NCBI GenBank assembly: GCA_009823395.1
Contig: CM020519.1
Span: 16,577,501 to 16,641,500 of the forward strand
DNA: 64,000 bases
From: Thamnaconus septentrionalis
Taxonomy: Eukaryota; Chordata; Actinopteri; Tetraodontiformes; Monacanthidae
Reading direction: 5' to 3'
Under the pieces are notes generated by a model. The model saw only the letters and a program-made list of their open reading frames with translations. It had not been told where the DNA came from and made no database searches. Made by a program: the position numbers and the translations under genes. Positions 11,501 to 24,500 of this stretch are shown here, in pieces. Positions within the stretch are counted from its first letter, which is position 1. Every line of letters starts with the position of its first letter.

Positions 11501-14500
11501 GCCCAGGCCCTGCAGCTGCTATTTATAGCTCCTTATATGTATTTTCTTTCTCATTTTGTGCGCGATGCTTTGCATTGGCAGTCACTCCGCTGCCCAGGTG
11601 CTGCAGAGCTGCTGTCTTGTCCAGGCTTTTTTGTTAGAGAAGCGGGCTACTTTGTGGACAAGCAGGTCAGTTTGTTTCAGGGCTGACAGAGGAGACATTT
11701 TACACTAGAATCCTCAGTTCTCCAAAGCGATGATTGGTGAGAAGACGACAGTCAGAAAGTGTGATTCCACATATTGGTTTCTGCAGATTTCTGCATACAT
11801 CCCATTTGCTGCAAACTTCTCATTACCTGCTACCTATCCACTTGGTGCCGGGTGGCACATACGGCCTTGACAAACTTACACATTACTGAGACTAATAATA
11901 AACACTCACTAGAACCTTTAGAAGGTGCACCTTGCCAGTACTGGGTAGCTAGTAAATTGGCCGGTGAGTAAACCTGGTTGTAACCAGTGGTTATGCCTTT
12001 CCTCTGCTCATTTTGACTTCTGACCCCTGACATCAACACCAAGGTATTTTCCTCCACGTAACCCACTCAATCACTGATCATTTGCTCCTTTTGGGCCCGT
12101 TCTCTGTAAGTTGCAGAGATGGCTGTGAGGTTTTCAAAATCCCAGGAGATCAGATCAGCAGTTTGTGAAACACTCAAACCTGCAGCCTGTCTGCTGCGTT
12201 CAAAATCACTTCAGCCCCCAATCTTCCCCGTTCTGAGGCTCGCTTTGAAACTTCAGCAACTTCATAGCTTCTCTGTGCCAAAGTCCAGTGAGCCTCTCCA
12301 ACGTGACTGGCTGATAAGCTATTTATCCTGTCTTATCCAATCGCACAGAGTTATGTCCGCGTCAATGGCACAAACCCCAACTGGTTCTCCATCTCCAACT
12401 GTGTTCACCAGGGCTGCGTGGCTGCTCATCGACCATCTGATGTCTAGGGTTTGCAATCGGGTTCCCGGAGTGTCGTTTGTCAGTTACCATCTGACTGACC
12501 TGATGTATGCTGATGACGCCTTCCTTCTCAGGACATCCTAAAGTCAGTTGACAGACGCTCTGGCCATATAGAGCAAAGGCAGAGAAGCTTGGCCTCCAAG
12601 TGAGCTGGACAAACACCAAGTTCCTGCATGTCAGTGACGGCCCTTATCCACCCCATCTTCAGCTTAGCAATGAAATTGTGGAACGTATCAAGAGCTTTGT
12701 ACATCTAGGCTCCATGGTGACAGATGACGGGGACCTAAAGCCAGAGATGAACTGCAGAGGAGCCCTGGCAGCATCAGCTCTGGAAACCACTCTGGCGGCA
12801 TCGCAACATCTCACGCAAGACAAAGCTCCAGATTTACAACTCCTCAGAACTCTACGGCTCGGAGATGTGACCCTTGAATAAGACTCTGGCTGCTAGAATA
12901 GCTGGTTTTGACAGCAGGGCTCTCAGAACCATCAAGAACATCAGGTGGCCCCAGCGGATCACCAACAAAGCACTTTGAGATTGCATGTGCCAACCTACAG
13001 CATCCTGCCCAGCTGCACTGCGCCGCACCCGCTAGTTTGGTCATATCCTCTGCCTGACCCCAGACCATCCAACCAAAACCATCCTCCAATTTGACGCCAT
13101 CGAGGATGACCTCAGACACCACGGAGTCTCCACGAAGGAAGCAGAGCTGCTGGCACAAGACCGCCAGTCCTACTTGAGGAAACTGGTTCACCTGGTCGGC
13201 TCAATGCATGAATGTTGAAGAAACACCACAACCCTCGTAGGAGTCTTAAGAAGTAAGAAGAAGTATCCAACCCTATCATTTAATTATTATTCCTGACAGC
13301 CTGTACTAAAAACACATAGTTTTGGAAATCAAATCAGCCCTCAGTGACATCAAAAGGGGAGCTGATAACGGTGCTTTAATCTCTTCTCTAAAGCTTAAAG
13401 AAAGGAATGTAAACTTTAGCCGCCCATCAAAGCTCCTGCGGGCAGGTTTTAGCGTCTACTCACGTTGGCAGTTTTTGGCGGTGACGGCGTCTCCATAGTA
13501 ACCTTCGGCGCAACTGCCACAGCTTGCGCCTCCGTAGCCTTGACGGCAGCGGAGACACTGGCCAGTGATTGGATCGCAGCTGCCAGGTAGGGACAGGTCC
13601 AGATTGCCGTAGCAATCACAGGGCTGGCAGGAGCTGCCTGGAACAGAGGGCTGGCCAAAGTAGCCGTTGGAGCATCTAGGCGAAGGGGAGACACACAGAA
13701 AGCCCCGGTCATACAGAATGTACATGAAAGAGCAAAGAAGGGTTAAACATTTAGAATTTCCAACTTTCATGTATCCAAATTTTGAAAATGCGCCATTACC
13801 ATCATCTATATTCACCTCCAACATTTTTTTGCGCATCTAGAAAATGCAGTGTTGTATCCTGCCTATTCAGGTTTGTAAATTTGAGGGTGTTAATGCTGCG
13901 GGGTTCCGGTGGTGGCGGAGAGTCTTTTGCTTGGCTTTGATGTGGAAAATTGCAGAGGAACGCGTTGTTTTCACAGCGCGTGGCTCTGGCGAAAATGTGC
14001 AGCGGCTCCACTCACGGTCGGCCTCGCTTTTGTGTCAGACAACAACAGAGAGAAACATCTGATAATTCACATCAGACGCCGAGTTTTAGGGGGGGAAAAA
14101 GGATCACTCAGGTTTAATGAAACAAAAACTTGCCGGTACACAACATACAGTTTCGTCACCACATACGCATACAGATCACCGTCTTGAGTGATACAGAGAA
14201 ACTGAACAGAAACCCAAGCCACACCAAAAAATATTAATAGTCTTCAACAGGGATTGAAAGCAGAATATCACATCAGATTTTGGACTGTACCATGTGCACA
14301 ACAACCATCTAACTGACATCCTGAGGTTTAATCTGAGTCAATTTCTCCTGAAATGACACAACAAGAGCTAGTAATAAATTACAATATATGCAGTACAAGC
14401 AGAAATGTCTTTTCCTTACTTATATTCTGAAAGCCAAACAACATATATTTGACGGTATATGGAAGCCCTTTATTGAATATGTCAAGAACTCAGACTTAAC

Positions 14501-17500
14501 GGAAAGCCAAACTGATGACCAACTACTGTGGGTATGGCAGTCTCCAGAATTGTGAATGTTTTTGTCTCTCTTTTTTTTTAAACTATTACAGTTACCATTA
14601 TTATTATTGTTACTTTTTTTTTTCAAATTTTCTCTCTCTTCTGTTACTTTTTAAATACCCGTAGCTTATCATGATCATTACCATCATGTCACAATCCATT
14701 ACATTGTGTTTATAATCTGTTCTATAACAAGAGAAGCATATTGTTCATTTTGTGTTTCTATTGTGGTTCTTTTGTTTTGTTTTGTTTTTGCTATATTTGG
14801 CAGCTAATCTATGAGAAATGACATACGGCCATGGCTAGGTCATACATGTCACGATTGTACTGTGATCATCTTGTGCTGCTAAAAAAAACTCAAATAAAAA
14901 TATTGTGGGGAAAAAAAGAAATGTCTTTTCCATTTTTGTCATAAGTTATAATCTTTACAAAAATTGTGAAATGGAAGGTACCTAGTGGAATTAACAGTCA
15001 AAAATCCATTTCGGACAACCAACAACATTCTCAATCCATGATGAGCCTGTTAATCAACAGTTTGAAGCCTCTGATTGGCAGGAGGAGTCAGTTCACACAA
15101 CTCGGCCAATGGAGAGCCATGATGCTCCCCAGTGTCTAGATAAAATCTCGCCAATGTCAACTGGTGCCAAAGTGAAAAGATATTTTTCCAGGGAATAGCT
15201 TTCAGTGCCGTTCTTCTTTTTACTTCTTCAGACGCAGCTACGCTAATTTCAATAGCATCAGCCACCTGCATCTCTTTTTGTGCTTCCTCTGTGGTTTTTA
15301 ATAAGCAGCAGCGGTAGCCTCCTTGTTTAGTCAGAGCAAAAAGGAAGCTAATTCGTTACTCAGCGCTAACAGCACCTTAGGATGCTGCTAATAGACGTCT
15401 GAGTTTACAAGATTGAAACCACAGCGATCTAGCCTCCCTGCAGTTAACACAAGTTATTTGTTTGGACAGAAGACTGATGCTGTGGTGAAGTCCTGGGGAA
15501 CACGAGCATGCCGCCTTGAAAGGGATGAGATGAAGAGAAGAGTGCACGGCTAATATGTGATCGCTATGCTCCTTGTGTTCGGTAAAGCAGCTGAAGGGGG
15601 TAAAAAACGTAACAGTGATCATAAATAAAGTTTCAAAAAATGAACCACTCACGGTAAAAAACAATTAAAAAAGGTTGGCATCACCCCCCATCTCCCGAGC
15701 GAGGACAAGGGCAAACAGCTGTCGCATCAGATTTTTTAATTTTGCTTTTCAGCCACTTTGGTTTTATTAATAAGAGGAGGCGGCCCGCATGCCGCCAAAA
15801 CTATATTAACCTGAGACTCGTGTGTCGTGTCAAGAGCCACTGGAACCAAATAAAACAGGCCTGCGCTGGGGCTGAGCTCTACAGGCTGAAAAAGGAATTT
15901 AGATGAAGAAGGGAGGGGGGGGGGGGGCAAAGACATAATGGGACAGAGCGAGGGGGAGGAGGAGGTGGGTAGGTAGGGAGGGGGGGGGTGGGTCAAACAG
16001 AAAAGAGAATTGAATTTGGAAGAAGGGGGAAAAGAAAGAAAAGTCAAGAGCAGCCAGCCATTATTACCAGTGACCCTCCTTGGTACTCAATAGAACTGGT
16101 TTATTAGCTTTGCTCTGTCAGTGCGCGCATGTGTGTGTGTGTGTGTGTCTTCAACTCAAATGGAGGATAATACAGGTGGTGGGCTCAGTCCTGTCTGGGG
16201 GAGAAACCCAGTTTCAGGGCCAAACTTCCTTCAGTATTCTTCAGCTCAATGCACTCCAGTGCAGAACAATGATTTCTATGATGATTTCAAAGGTTTCTAG
16301 ATCTCGCACACGGCTGCTTTTCACTTTTATTGTTTTGTGAGTGAGGTTTTTTCCTTGAACGATAGCTGCCTTAGTAACAGTGAAGGTTGGAAGAAATATA
16401 TCCCCTTCCTTCATTCTTCTTCTTTTAGGTTATATGTGTACATACAACATATATTTTTCCCAAGTATTTTATACGGAAGTTATCTGTTTTTTGTTTTTTT
16501 CATTATTCATAAGACCACTATACAACAGGGTATACTGTATGCACATAGGGTTTGCAGTGGTAACTTTTGTGCATTCCTGTATGTGTTTTTGCGTTTTGTG
16601 ATTGTGCCTCCGCTGCCATTTACAACATCACATACTGTCAACGTGCAATTGTGTGCTTCGCACCGACTCCTGCAGGACGAGGAGAAGGTAGCCTATTTAT
16701 GGAAGGTCCAGAGTGTCGGCGAGGGGGGAAAGGAGGGGTTTATTTGGGGGTTTCCGGCACCTGGTCAAAGCCTTCAGGGTGTAGAGGAAGTGGACAGTGA
16801 GTCCAGCTGGTCAAGTTCGGGGTAGAAGGGGGGTGGAGGGGTGAGGGTGAGGGGGGGGTGCTGAGAACTGAAACTGAACTTCTCTTATTTTTAGTGGTAG
16901 AGGTAGGGGAGTCAAGAGAAGAAGACAAACTGTGCTCCCCACTACAAGCGTATTTCTGTTTTTAAACCATCGCCCTCTTTGATTCTGCTGTGAATCAAAC
17001 CAGATATTCCATACAGCTGCAATTTGTAAGCGGAACCCAATTGAATTCAATTTCTCCGCAAATCAAGGCAAGGCAACGTTTTTGAGACAATTATCGTTAT
17101 ATACTTGCTAATGCCATTGTTGCTCACGGCGGTTACACTGATGGCATAATGGAAAATTCATTCTGAAATCTAGGGCATATCAGTCCACCACGATTGCATT
17201 ATGTTCTACTTTGGAAGTAGATAAATAACAAAAATTATCTGTGACCCTTTTAAAACAAGCTACGATAATGCATAGTACATATACATGATATGTGCTGAAC
17301 AATGTTTTTGCTCAACGGCGTTTTCCTGTCATCAAAGGAGTGAAAAAAATCCATATCTAACAGTTGTCTTGTTTCAATACATTATATTTCTTGTAAAAAT
17401 ATAGTAACTATGTAGTGAGGCTTTTTTGAGAGGCTTTGGAGAATTGGAACCAAAAATAAATAAATAAAAGAATGCCATTAAGCCAACATTTGTCCATTCC

Positions 17501-20500
17501 ATTATAGCATCAAAGTAGAAGTGCCATTCTGTAAATAGCAGCTGTCATGATCTTGCCGCATTTCGCAGGAGGAACAAAACAAGCAGGCATTTTCTTGCTC
17601 TCTGTGATAAGCATAAAATGCCAAATCCTAAAAGAAATTCCTCACGGCATGGCTTCAATGTGTTGAGAAATGCGTTGCTCCATCCAAGTCCTCATTCAGC
17701 GCGCCAACACAGTTTTCTACAGATGGTTAACAATAAATAAGATTTCAAAAATGTCAAAAAAATGTTTTTTTTGTTGTTGTTTTGAATGGAAATACCTCTT
17801 TCCCTAACCTTGGAGTCTACAAAGTCTGACTTCACTTGCTTGGTTATTCGCAAATTGAGAGCAGGTAAACCATTCACCACTCTGCTGCTGACAATCCCTC
17901 GACTTTTTCTGCGCAGCCCCAAAAAAAGGCCGTTCGCGGACGGCAAAATTGCAAAGCAGAATCACTTAACGGCGGCAAATGGATATGCCATTAGCATGGG
18001 AGGAATGGAGGAGCTCATTCTGCTCAGGCCAATACTGCAGACAAATTGGCACATTACATTAATTACCCCTAACAATAACAAAAGCACCGCGCGTAATGAA
18101 GCATAATAGCAGGTAGTGCCGCGCATGTATCAATTAGACTAATAAAACAAGAAACAACCGCCGATTACCTCTTTATGCCGCCATTAGTAATATGAAATAC
18201 CGTTTCACAGTGTTACAGCTCCTCTGTGTCGACGCGGCAAACCGGCGGGCCTCGCTCACGCCCCCCCCCCACTCCTCTCCCCAGCCCCCTTTGCCACGCA
18301 GCTGTCCTCTCAGCGCCGACTGCGCGGAAACATATGGCATCAAAACAGCAAGAACGCGCGGCGCCAGATGAAAAGCACATCCGCGCAGATGGGTTTCTGT
18401 GTAGCCATTAGGCGTTGGGGGGGAAAAAACAGGTAGAGGCTTCGCTACGAGTCGGGCAAACTCCAAACTTAACTGTGTGGGGCATTCCTGGTGAACACGG
18501 GCGCAGGTAGGTACGTGACTGAAGATTTGTCCACCGTGGGGAAAAAATGAGGTTCATAAAGCGGACTGGAAAGACAGACAGGCCCACATTGGTCGATCCA
18601 CACCTGGCACTGCCTCTGCAATCAAGCTCAGCTGGTCTTCATCAGTTCGTCATCACGCGCTGTGACTGCTCCGCCACGGAGTTGAGTGGCTGCCTCGCCA
18701 AACGCAGTGTTTTCAAGAGCCTCGCTTGTTGCCACTCACATTCTGCCTAAAGAGGAACTTCTATGTAGCCGACTATATAGTGCACTCATTGAACAAATGA
18801 AAGGTTAAGTGTGTGATATTTGGAGATTTTTTAAGAAGAAACAACAACATCAAGTAGTTATATTTTAGATTGCAGCGATCTTTCGCTTAAGTGCCCTGAG
18901 GGACTCCGTACTTTCCCTCTCCCGAACTTGCCAATGAACTACGGTGGCCTACGAGCACAAACCTGGATACCTCATCCACCTTCTTGTTCGTTGGTTTATT
19001 TGAGGACATGAGCGGTCACCTTAAACACGAAACCCGTTGTCAGGTGGGTTGGATTGTCCACACCAGGCTTCCTTAGAAATATGGCAGTGCAAGATGGTGG
19101 CTAACTAGGAGCAAGACCTTTGATATACAGTATGTATATTCTGAAAAACAAAAAAAGAACCGTTCCATGGGAAGGAAAACCAAATTACTTTTAATGTACT
19201 GTGAGTAAAGTCTAAATTCAGCATGAGTGCAATGCATAATGAAATATATTACTGGATTAGTGACCAAATTGGTTGGTTGTGTACTACTTTTAGCAAAGCC
19301 TTGTGGGATACATTGAGTGGACTATATATTGAATACTGATGTTTACTTAGGATTCGGACACCACTACATTATGGTGTATTCCCTATATAGTGCACCATGT
19401 AGTGGGTAGGGGGCGAAGTGTTCTAGTCTCTGCAGCTCGACTAGCCTACCACTCAGCAAGTCTGTCTCCACCTGCCCTATCTGGATCACTTTCCCAATCT
19501 GTCTTTAGCACTTTGCACAGACTAATGCAACTGTCTCTGGCTCCACCTCCATTGGCATTTCCATTAAATGTCCTGTTGCACTAATTAGACCTGAAGTCAG
19601 CTCCTGGGGTCCCTCAGCTAAAAACTGACAGCCTGTTCAAAAGTAGACCACTTGAAATAAAGATAATTGTAATGAGTTACACTACAGGAAAAAAATTGAC
19701 ACCAAATTTCAGTTACTTATTTATGACTACAAAGTTAATTACATCTGACCAATTTTTATAACAATCTTATCAAAATGTGATTTATTTTGCCAATTTAAAA
19801 TATAGTAGATTATGCAACCCTGCTTTTGTATGTCAGAATGATCTCACAGTAAAAAGAGGTACTGAAGTTTGACCTTGTTATTGTTGTTTTGAACACTGCT
19901 GGAAGTTTAACACTGTCGGGTCCAAATGGTTGAGAATATTTATTAGAAATTTAAAAAAGTAATTGGAATGCATTTGGAACGTATTTAGTTACATTACTCT
20001 AGTGTACTAATAAAGTATTGAAATAGTTACACTACTCATACATTTTCAATACGGTAACTTGTAATTGTAACCAATTACATTGGCAAAGTAATCTTCCCAA
20101 GACTGGCCGTGACCAGTTTATAGACACAAATTATTACTTACAATAACATAATATTAATAAATATAACATGGACTGTTTTCTTGCTGCTGATTGCCTGAGG
20201 AGGTTTGCTGAAGTTGTTTTTTCCACTCTATCACAGACTGTCTGCCTAATGAGAAGTTCTGAATTACTAAAGGAAATTAATACTCTAGAAATTTAATCAT
20301 GAGAATATTCTTTGTACATAGAAAATCCACCCAAAACTGAAATACTTTTTCTCTGGACAACGACCAAGACATTTTTTTTTCTGAAACCTGAAATTATAAC
20401 CTTTCAAATGTCGCTTCAAAAACAAGAGCCGCAATAAAAAAAAAAAAAAAAATCTCTGTTGTGCTATTATTATGTTCAGTATGTTGGCAGAGACCTTAAG

Positions 20501-21519
20501 TCAATCCAGCAAAAAAAAAAAAAAAAATCAAAAACAAAAACAAAATCCAATCAGCTGCACCCTTCTCTCAGTAAGCTGGGGTGGCAGGATTCTGAGGAAC
20601 TGCCTCCGGGCCTCCCTCACACTGCCAGAGACAAGGCCCCCTCCACCCCAAAAAAAACTAAAGGCTTCGGGTCATAACACAATTTCACTGGATGGGAACA
20701 ATATTTAAAACAAAAGTAACCTTTCTTTCCATTTAAATGTCAAGATTTGAATACTATGAATACTTATTAACAGCTGCGGGGACTTTCAGCTGATACAGAA
20801 CTAACTCGATGGCACCACCACCCCAGAGCTCCCTCCTTTTAGGCCAAAGCAGTGCAAAAGGGTATATTTACTCGCTCTGTGGGCATGACATGGTAGTGTG
20901 AAGTTTTAACAAGTCTGGCATCCGAAAAAGTCTTCCTCATTAAGGCCGGAGTTGGTAAAGCAGCTCACAGCTAATGGAAGGAGAATGTCACTCCAGCGCT
21001 AAATGTGCGGTGGACAGAGAGCTGGATGGACAATGAGACGGAGAGCACTCCAAATCAGTTAATGAGCAGGCCGAGTCGGCGCTTCCAGAAGGAGATGACA
21101 ACGGACCCAATTCACTTTTTCACTTCTATTTTAAAGAGCGAAACGAGATCGTTAGGCGTCCCTGTTGCGTGGGAAAAAAATAAAAACGGGAGAGATGCGG
21201 CCGCGCACCGCAGTCGTCCCCAGTCTTCGCGTTTAATGAGCTTTTGGTGCGCCTTACCTGTCGCATCGCGGTCCCGTGTATCCGGACTGGCACCCGTCGC
21301 ACAGCAGCTCCCCTCCTTCGCCCAGGAGGCAGGTGGGGCTGAAACTGTCGCCATTAAAACGTTGTTGTTGTTGTTGTTGTTGTTGTCGTCGTTGAAGTGG
21401 AGGGTTAATCCGGTAGCGTTGTCCCAGCACGGAGAGGGAGAGCAGGGAGAGGAGGAAGAGAAGAGGACACAAGCGGGTTAAGGCCATGGCTCACACTTCC
21501 CACCTGTGTTGGTGTGATC

Positions 21520-21550
<31 letters not shown>

Positions 21551-24500
21551 CGTCCACACACTGTCAATAGAAAACACTTTTCCTCCTTGTGAACTCTAAC
21601 CCGACAGAAGTGAGGGAGGCAGAGAGAGTAAAACGGGTGCTCTCTTTCCCTCGTCCCGCCGCCCCCACACTCCCTCCCTCCCTCCCACTTCCATAAACTA
21701 TAGATAGTTCAGCTGACTCGGATTCCAGGTCCAGGCTGCACACTGACAGACAGAACTGGCCCACAGTTGGCTTGGTGGGACACTGCAAAGTGAGCGACAG
21801 GAAGGTGTTGACAGTGATTTTGAAATAATGGAAATAAGTGCTTAAAGCCTACAGACCTCACGCAGTGTAAACACGTTGTGTAGAAGGTACCAGGTGTCGC
21901 GCGAGCAAATAAAAGCGGCTCTAGAACTGTCCGCTGTACGGGACTAGATTTTACAAAAATGTATTTGTCACGTCACATGGCAATGATATCATATCGTGTC
22001 AAATCATATATCAAATCATAATATCAGCACTAGTATCTGACTGGTATGAAGAATAAATGTTGGAAACCGTTTCAGCACATGATGACAACACAGGTTCACA
22101 CTGAGATGTGAAAATAGAAATTCATTCAAATCCCTGTTTGTATTCATTGACACCAGACTTTGCCATAAGAAGTGCATACTTGGCTTGTTCAAAACTGATT
22201 TCCAGTTCATGTCACTACAAAAGAAGATACTGTCAAAGAGTTTTGGTCTGGCCACCGTAGAGGAGACCAGTCACCAGTCATGAACTTGGCCAGAGCCGTA
22301 AATTATGGTTTAAGTCTAGTTCTACACTGTAGTTCTTTGTACAGGTGTGTGTATGTGTGTGAGGATGGGGCAACAGAACAACATGATGCATTTCAAGGTG
22401 CCATCTGAAGGTGGGACAATTGATTGTAGTTTAATGTTCAATAGCTGTAACTAAATACTATATATTTTTACATATGTCATAGAATAAAAATGTATAAATA
22501 TTTGTTTGATGCAGTATGCTTTCTGACCACTAGACGAATGTAAATCTTACACCCTGGGCCTTTAAGGTAAACTGTTTGAGGGCTGATTTATTAAATTACA
22601 AACCATTACATAAGCAAATCCGTTAAGTTCGACAAAACATGACAAGCAGCTCTGTGCCAGAGGAAATTAGATCACAGTCTGGCAGGTAATGCAACACCAA
22701 ATCTACACAGGACGGGGTCTCATTTGTCGGAAAAGGCTTCCTTTGGCACTGGGGAGCGGCAGGAAAGCTCTCCGCTGAGGCGGCACAACCGTCTAAATGA
22801 GTTTCTCTGATAACAGAGACCGTCGCAATCTTTTAATCTGCATGTGATCCGGCAAAACAAAAGGAATAATTGACAATCAGGCAGTTCCTTTGGAGAATAT
22901 GTGGATCCTGGTAATATTCGGGGCCTTCATTTCAGGGGATTAAATTGAGAAAAATTCAAGAGAGTCAGATTAAGATGTTTACCGGGGCTTATTTTGCTTT
23001 AAACTAGATGGAGATGTGAAATGAGCGGGAAGAGGAACAGAGTCAAGAGAACAGCGGCAGAAAGGTTGTGTAAAAAAAAATATATATTCAAAGGGGAGAA
23101 AACCCATGCCGGCACGACTGATTGAGGCCTTTGCTTCATAATAATTGACTCAGGAACCTCCGTCGCCACCCCGTGATCTCATTTATTTAATTCTAGACGT
23201 AAGTGACAGGTAAATACAAAGACTGACGACCCTCCTGGGCTCCGACGCCATCGAGTCAGGGTGTAAATGAAGCGGACTTCGGGGAACTAAACAGATTTCC
23301 ACTGATTGGCTCTAAACGGCCGAGCTCGCCCGCGCCGGAGTCGAAACTGGACGTGGCTCCCTCAGATGTTCATAGGAGTCGGAACAAAGCTGCTAACTGG
23401 ACCGGGGTGACAGAGTGGCTGCGCTGCCCATTTGAGTGATTGGCTCTGGTGACCCCTGAGGGACCGGCTGGCTATTTTGAGGGATTGGAAGGGGCCGGAG
23501 CCTGGAGGCTATTATTACTGCAGGGGCTGGATGGAGGTGGAGGAGCGGGGAGGCGACAGACAGACAGACAGACAGACAGACGGACAGACATAGAGACAGA
23601 CAGACAGAGAGAGTTGTGCCTTTCTTTAGCTCTGAGAGGTTTGGACATGACGTGTCATGACTGCATAAAGATTCTCAGCTGCTGTTGTTGCTGTTTATGC
23701 GTGCGTGTGTGTGTGTGTGTGTGTGTGTGTCCAGACCAGAGACATCTCTCTCTCATTCTCTCTGGGAAACAGCAGCTGTGGCAAAGGTGGTATTTTTTTT
23801 TTTTTTTTTTAAGTCTATGCAGATGACTGCAGTTAATGTTTTTGCAGCGATGGCAGTAACTACTTGACAGTTCTTGGTTGTGACACATGAAGAAAGCCAG
23901 TTCACCACATTTCATTGAACTATAACGAAGTTAAAAATGATAAGAGAGTGAAGATGAAAGAAAAGCAAAAGCAGGGAAAAGAACACGTTGCGTTTACTAC
24001 TCTTTTAGAATACATAGGCTGTTCTCTGACTTTCAAGTGCAATCGAGACTACACCGGTGAATCAAATTTGTAGTTGTGTCTCACAACATGTGTGTAACCT
24101 GTGGTTAATAAGGCCTGTAAGCTCCACTTATACTGTCCTCCTTGAGGTGTAGCAACCACAATTTGACAACTAGCCAAACTCCATTCACAAAGACGTGAGG
24201 GTCAGGATATAGCGTTGAAGCTCCTTTAATGACGGCTCTAGCTGCATGATGATGTGAGCATGCAGTGAAACTGCAATGACAAAATACAACCTCTACAATA
24301 AACCATGTAAAGGGTAAGAATTCAAGTGCACAGGCATTGTTATGTGTACATTTAAAACACAAATTCTCATAAATCAATTGGATGATTAAACCATCAATTG
24401 CCAATAAACAACACAATAAATCATTTCTCCTCCAGATGGATCTCAACAGCTCCAAAACCCAGCATGAACACCAAATGGTAAACACCAAATGAGCCAGCTT

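Larger units (their letters stand above)
7274..13463. other. Intron between window exons 17 and 16
   Basis: 6.2 kb. It holds an antisense LINE fragment (7660-8010), a (GT)n run, a GC-rich homeodomain-site-bearing block (about 10800-11060) and a [20 protein letters not shown] fossil (12330-13220). Between 8600 and 10500 and between 11300 and 12300 I see no recognisable feature. Confidence 0.65.
13676..21257. other. Intron between window exons 16 and 15
   Basis: 7.6 kb. It holds a truncated L1-like insertion (14416-14916), G-rich tracts at 15908-15990 and 16822-16860, a possible conserved AT-rich block (17930-18215), a family-A element (18800-19200), poly-A runs at 20435-20450 and 20511-20527, and otherwise nothing recognised. 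Confidence 0.65.

Noticed and set aside
12119..12541. Possible host gene on the plus strand
   Set aside because: The YADD motif and the following block identify a LINE reverse [13 protein letters not shown] with frameshifts.
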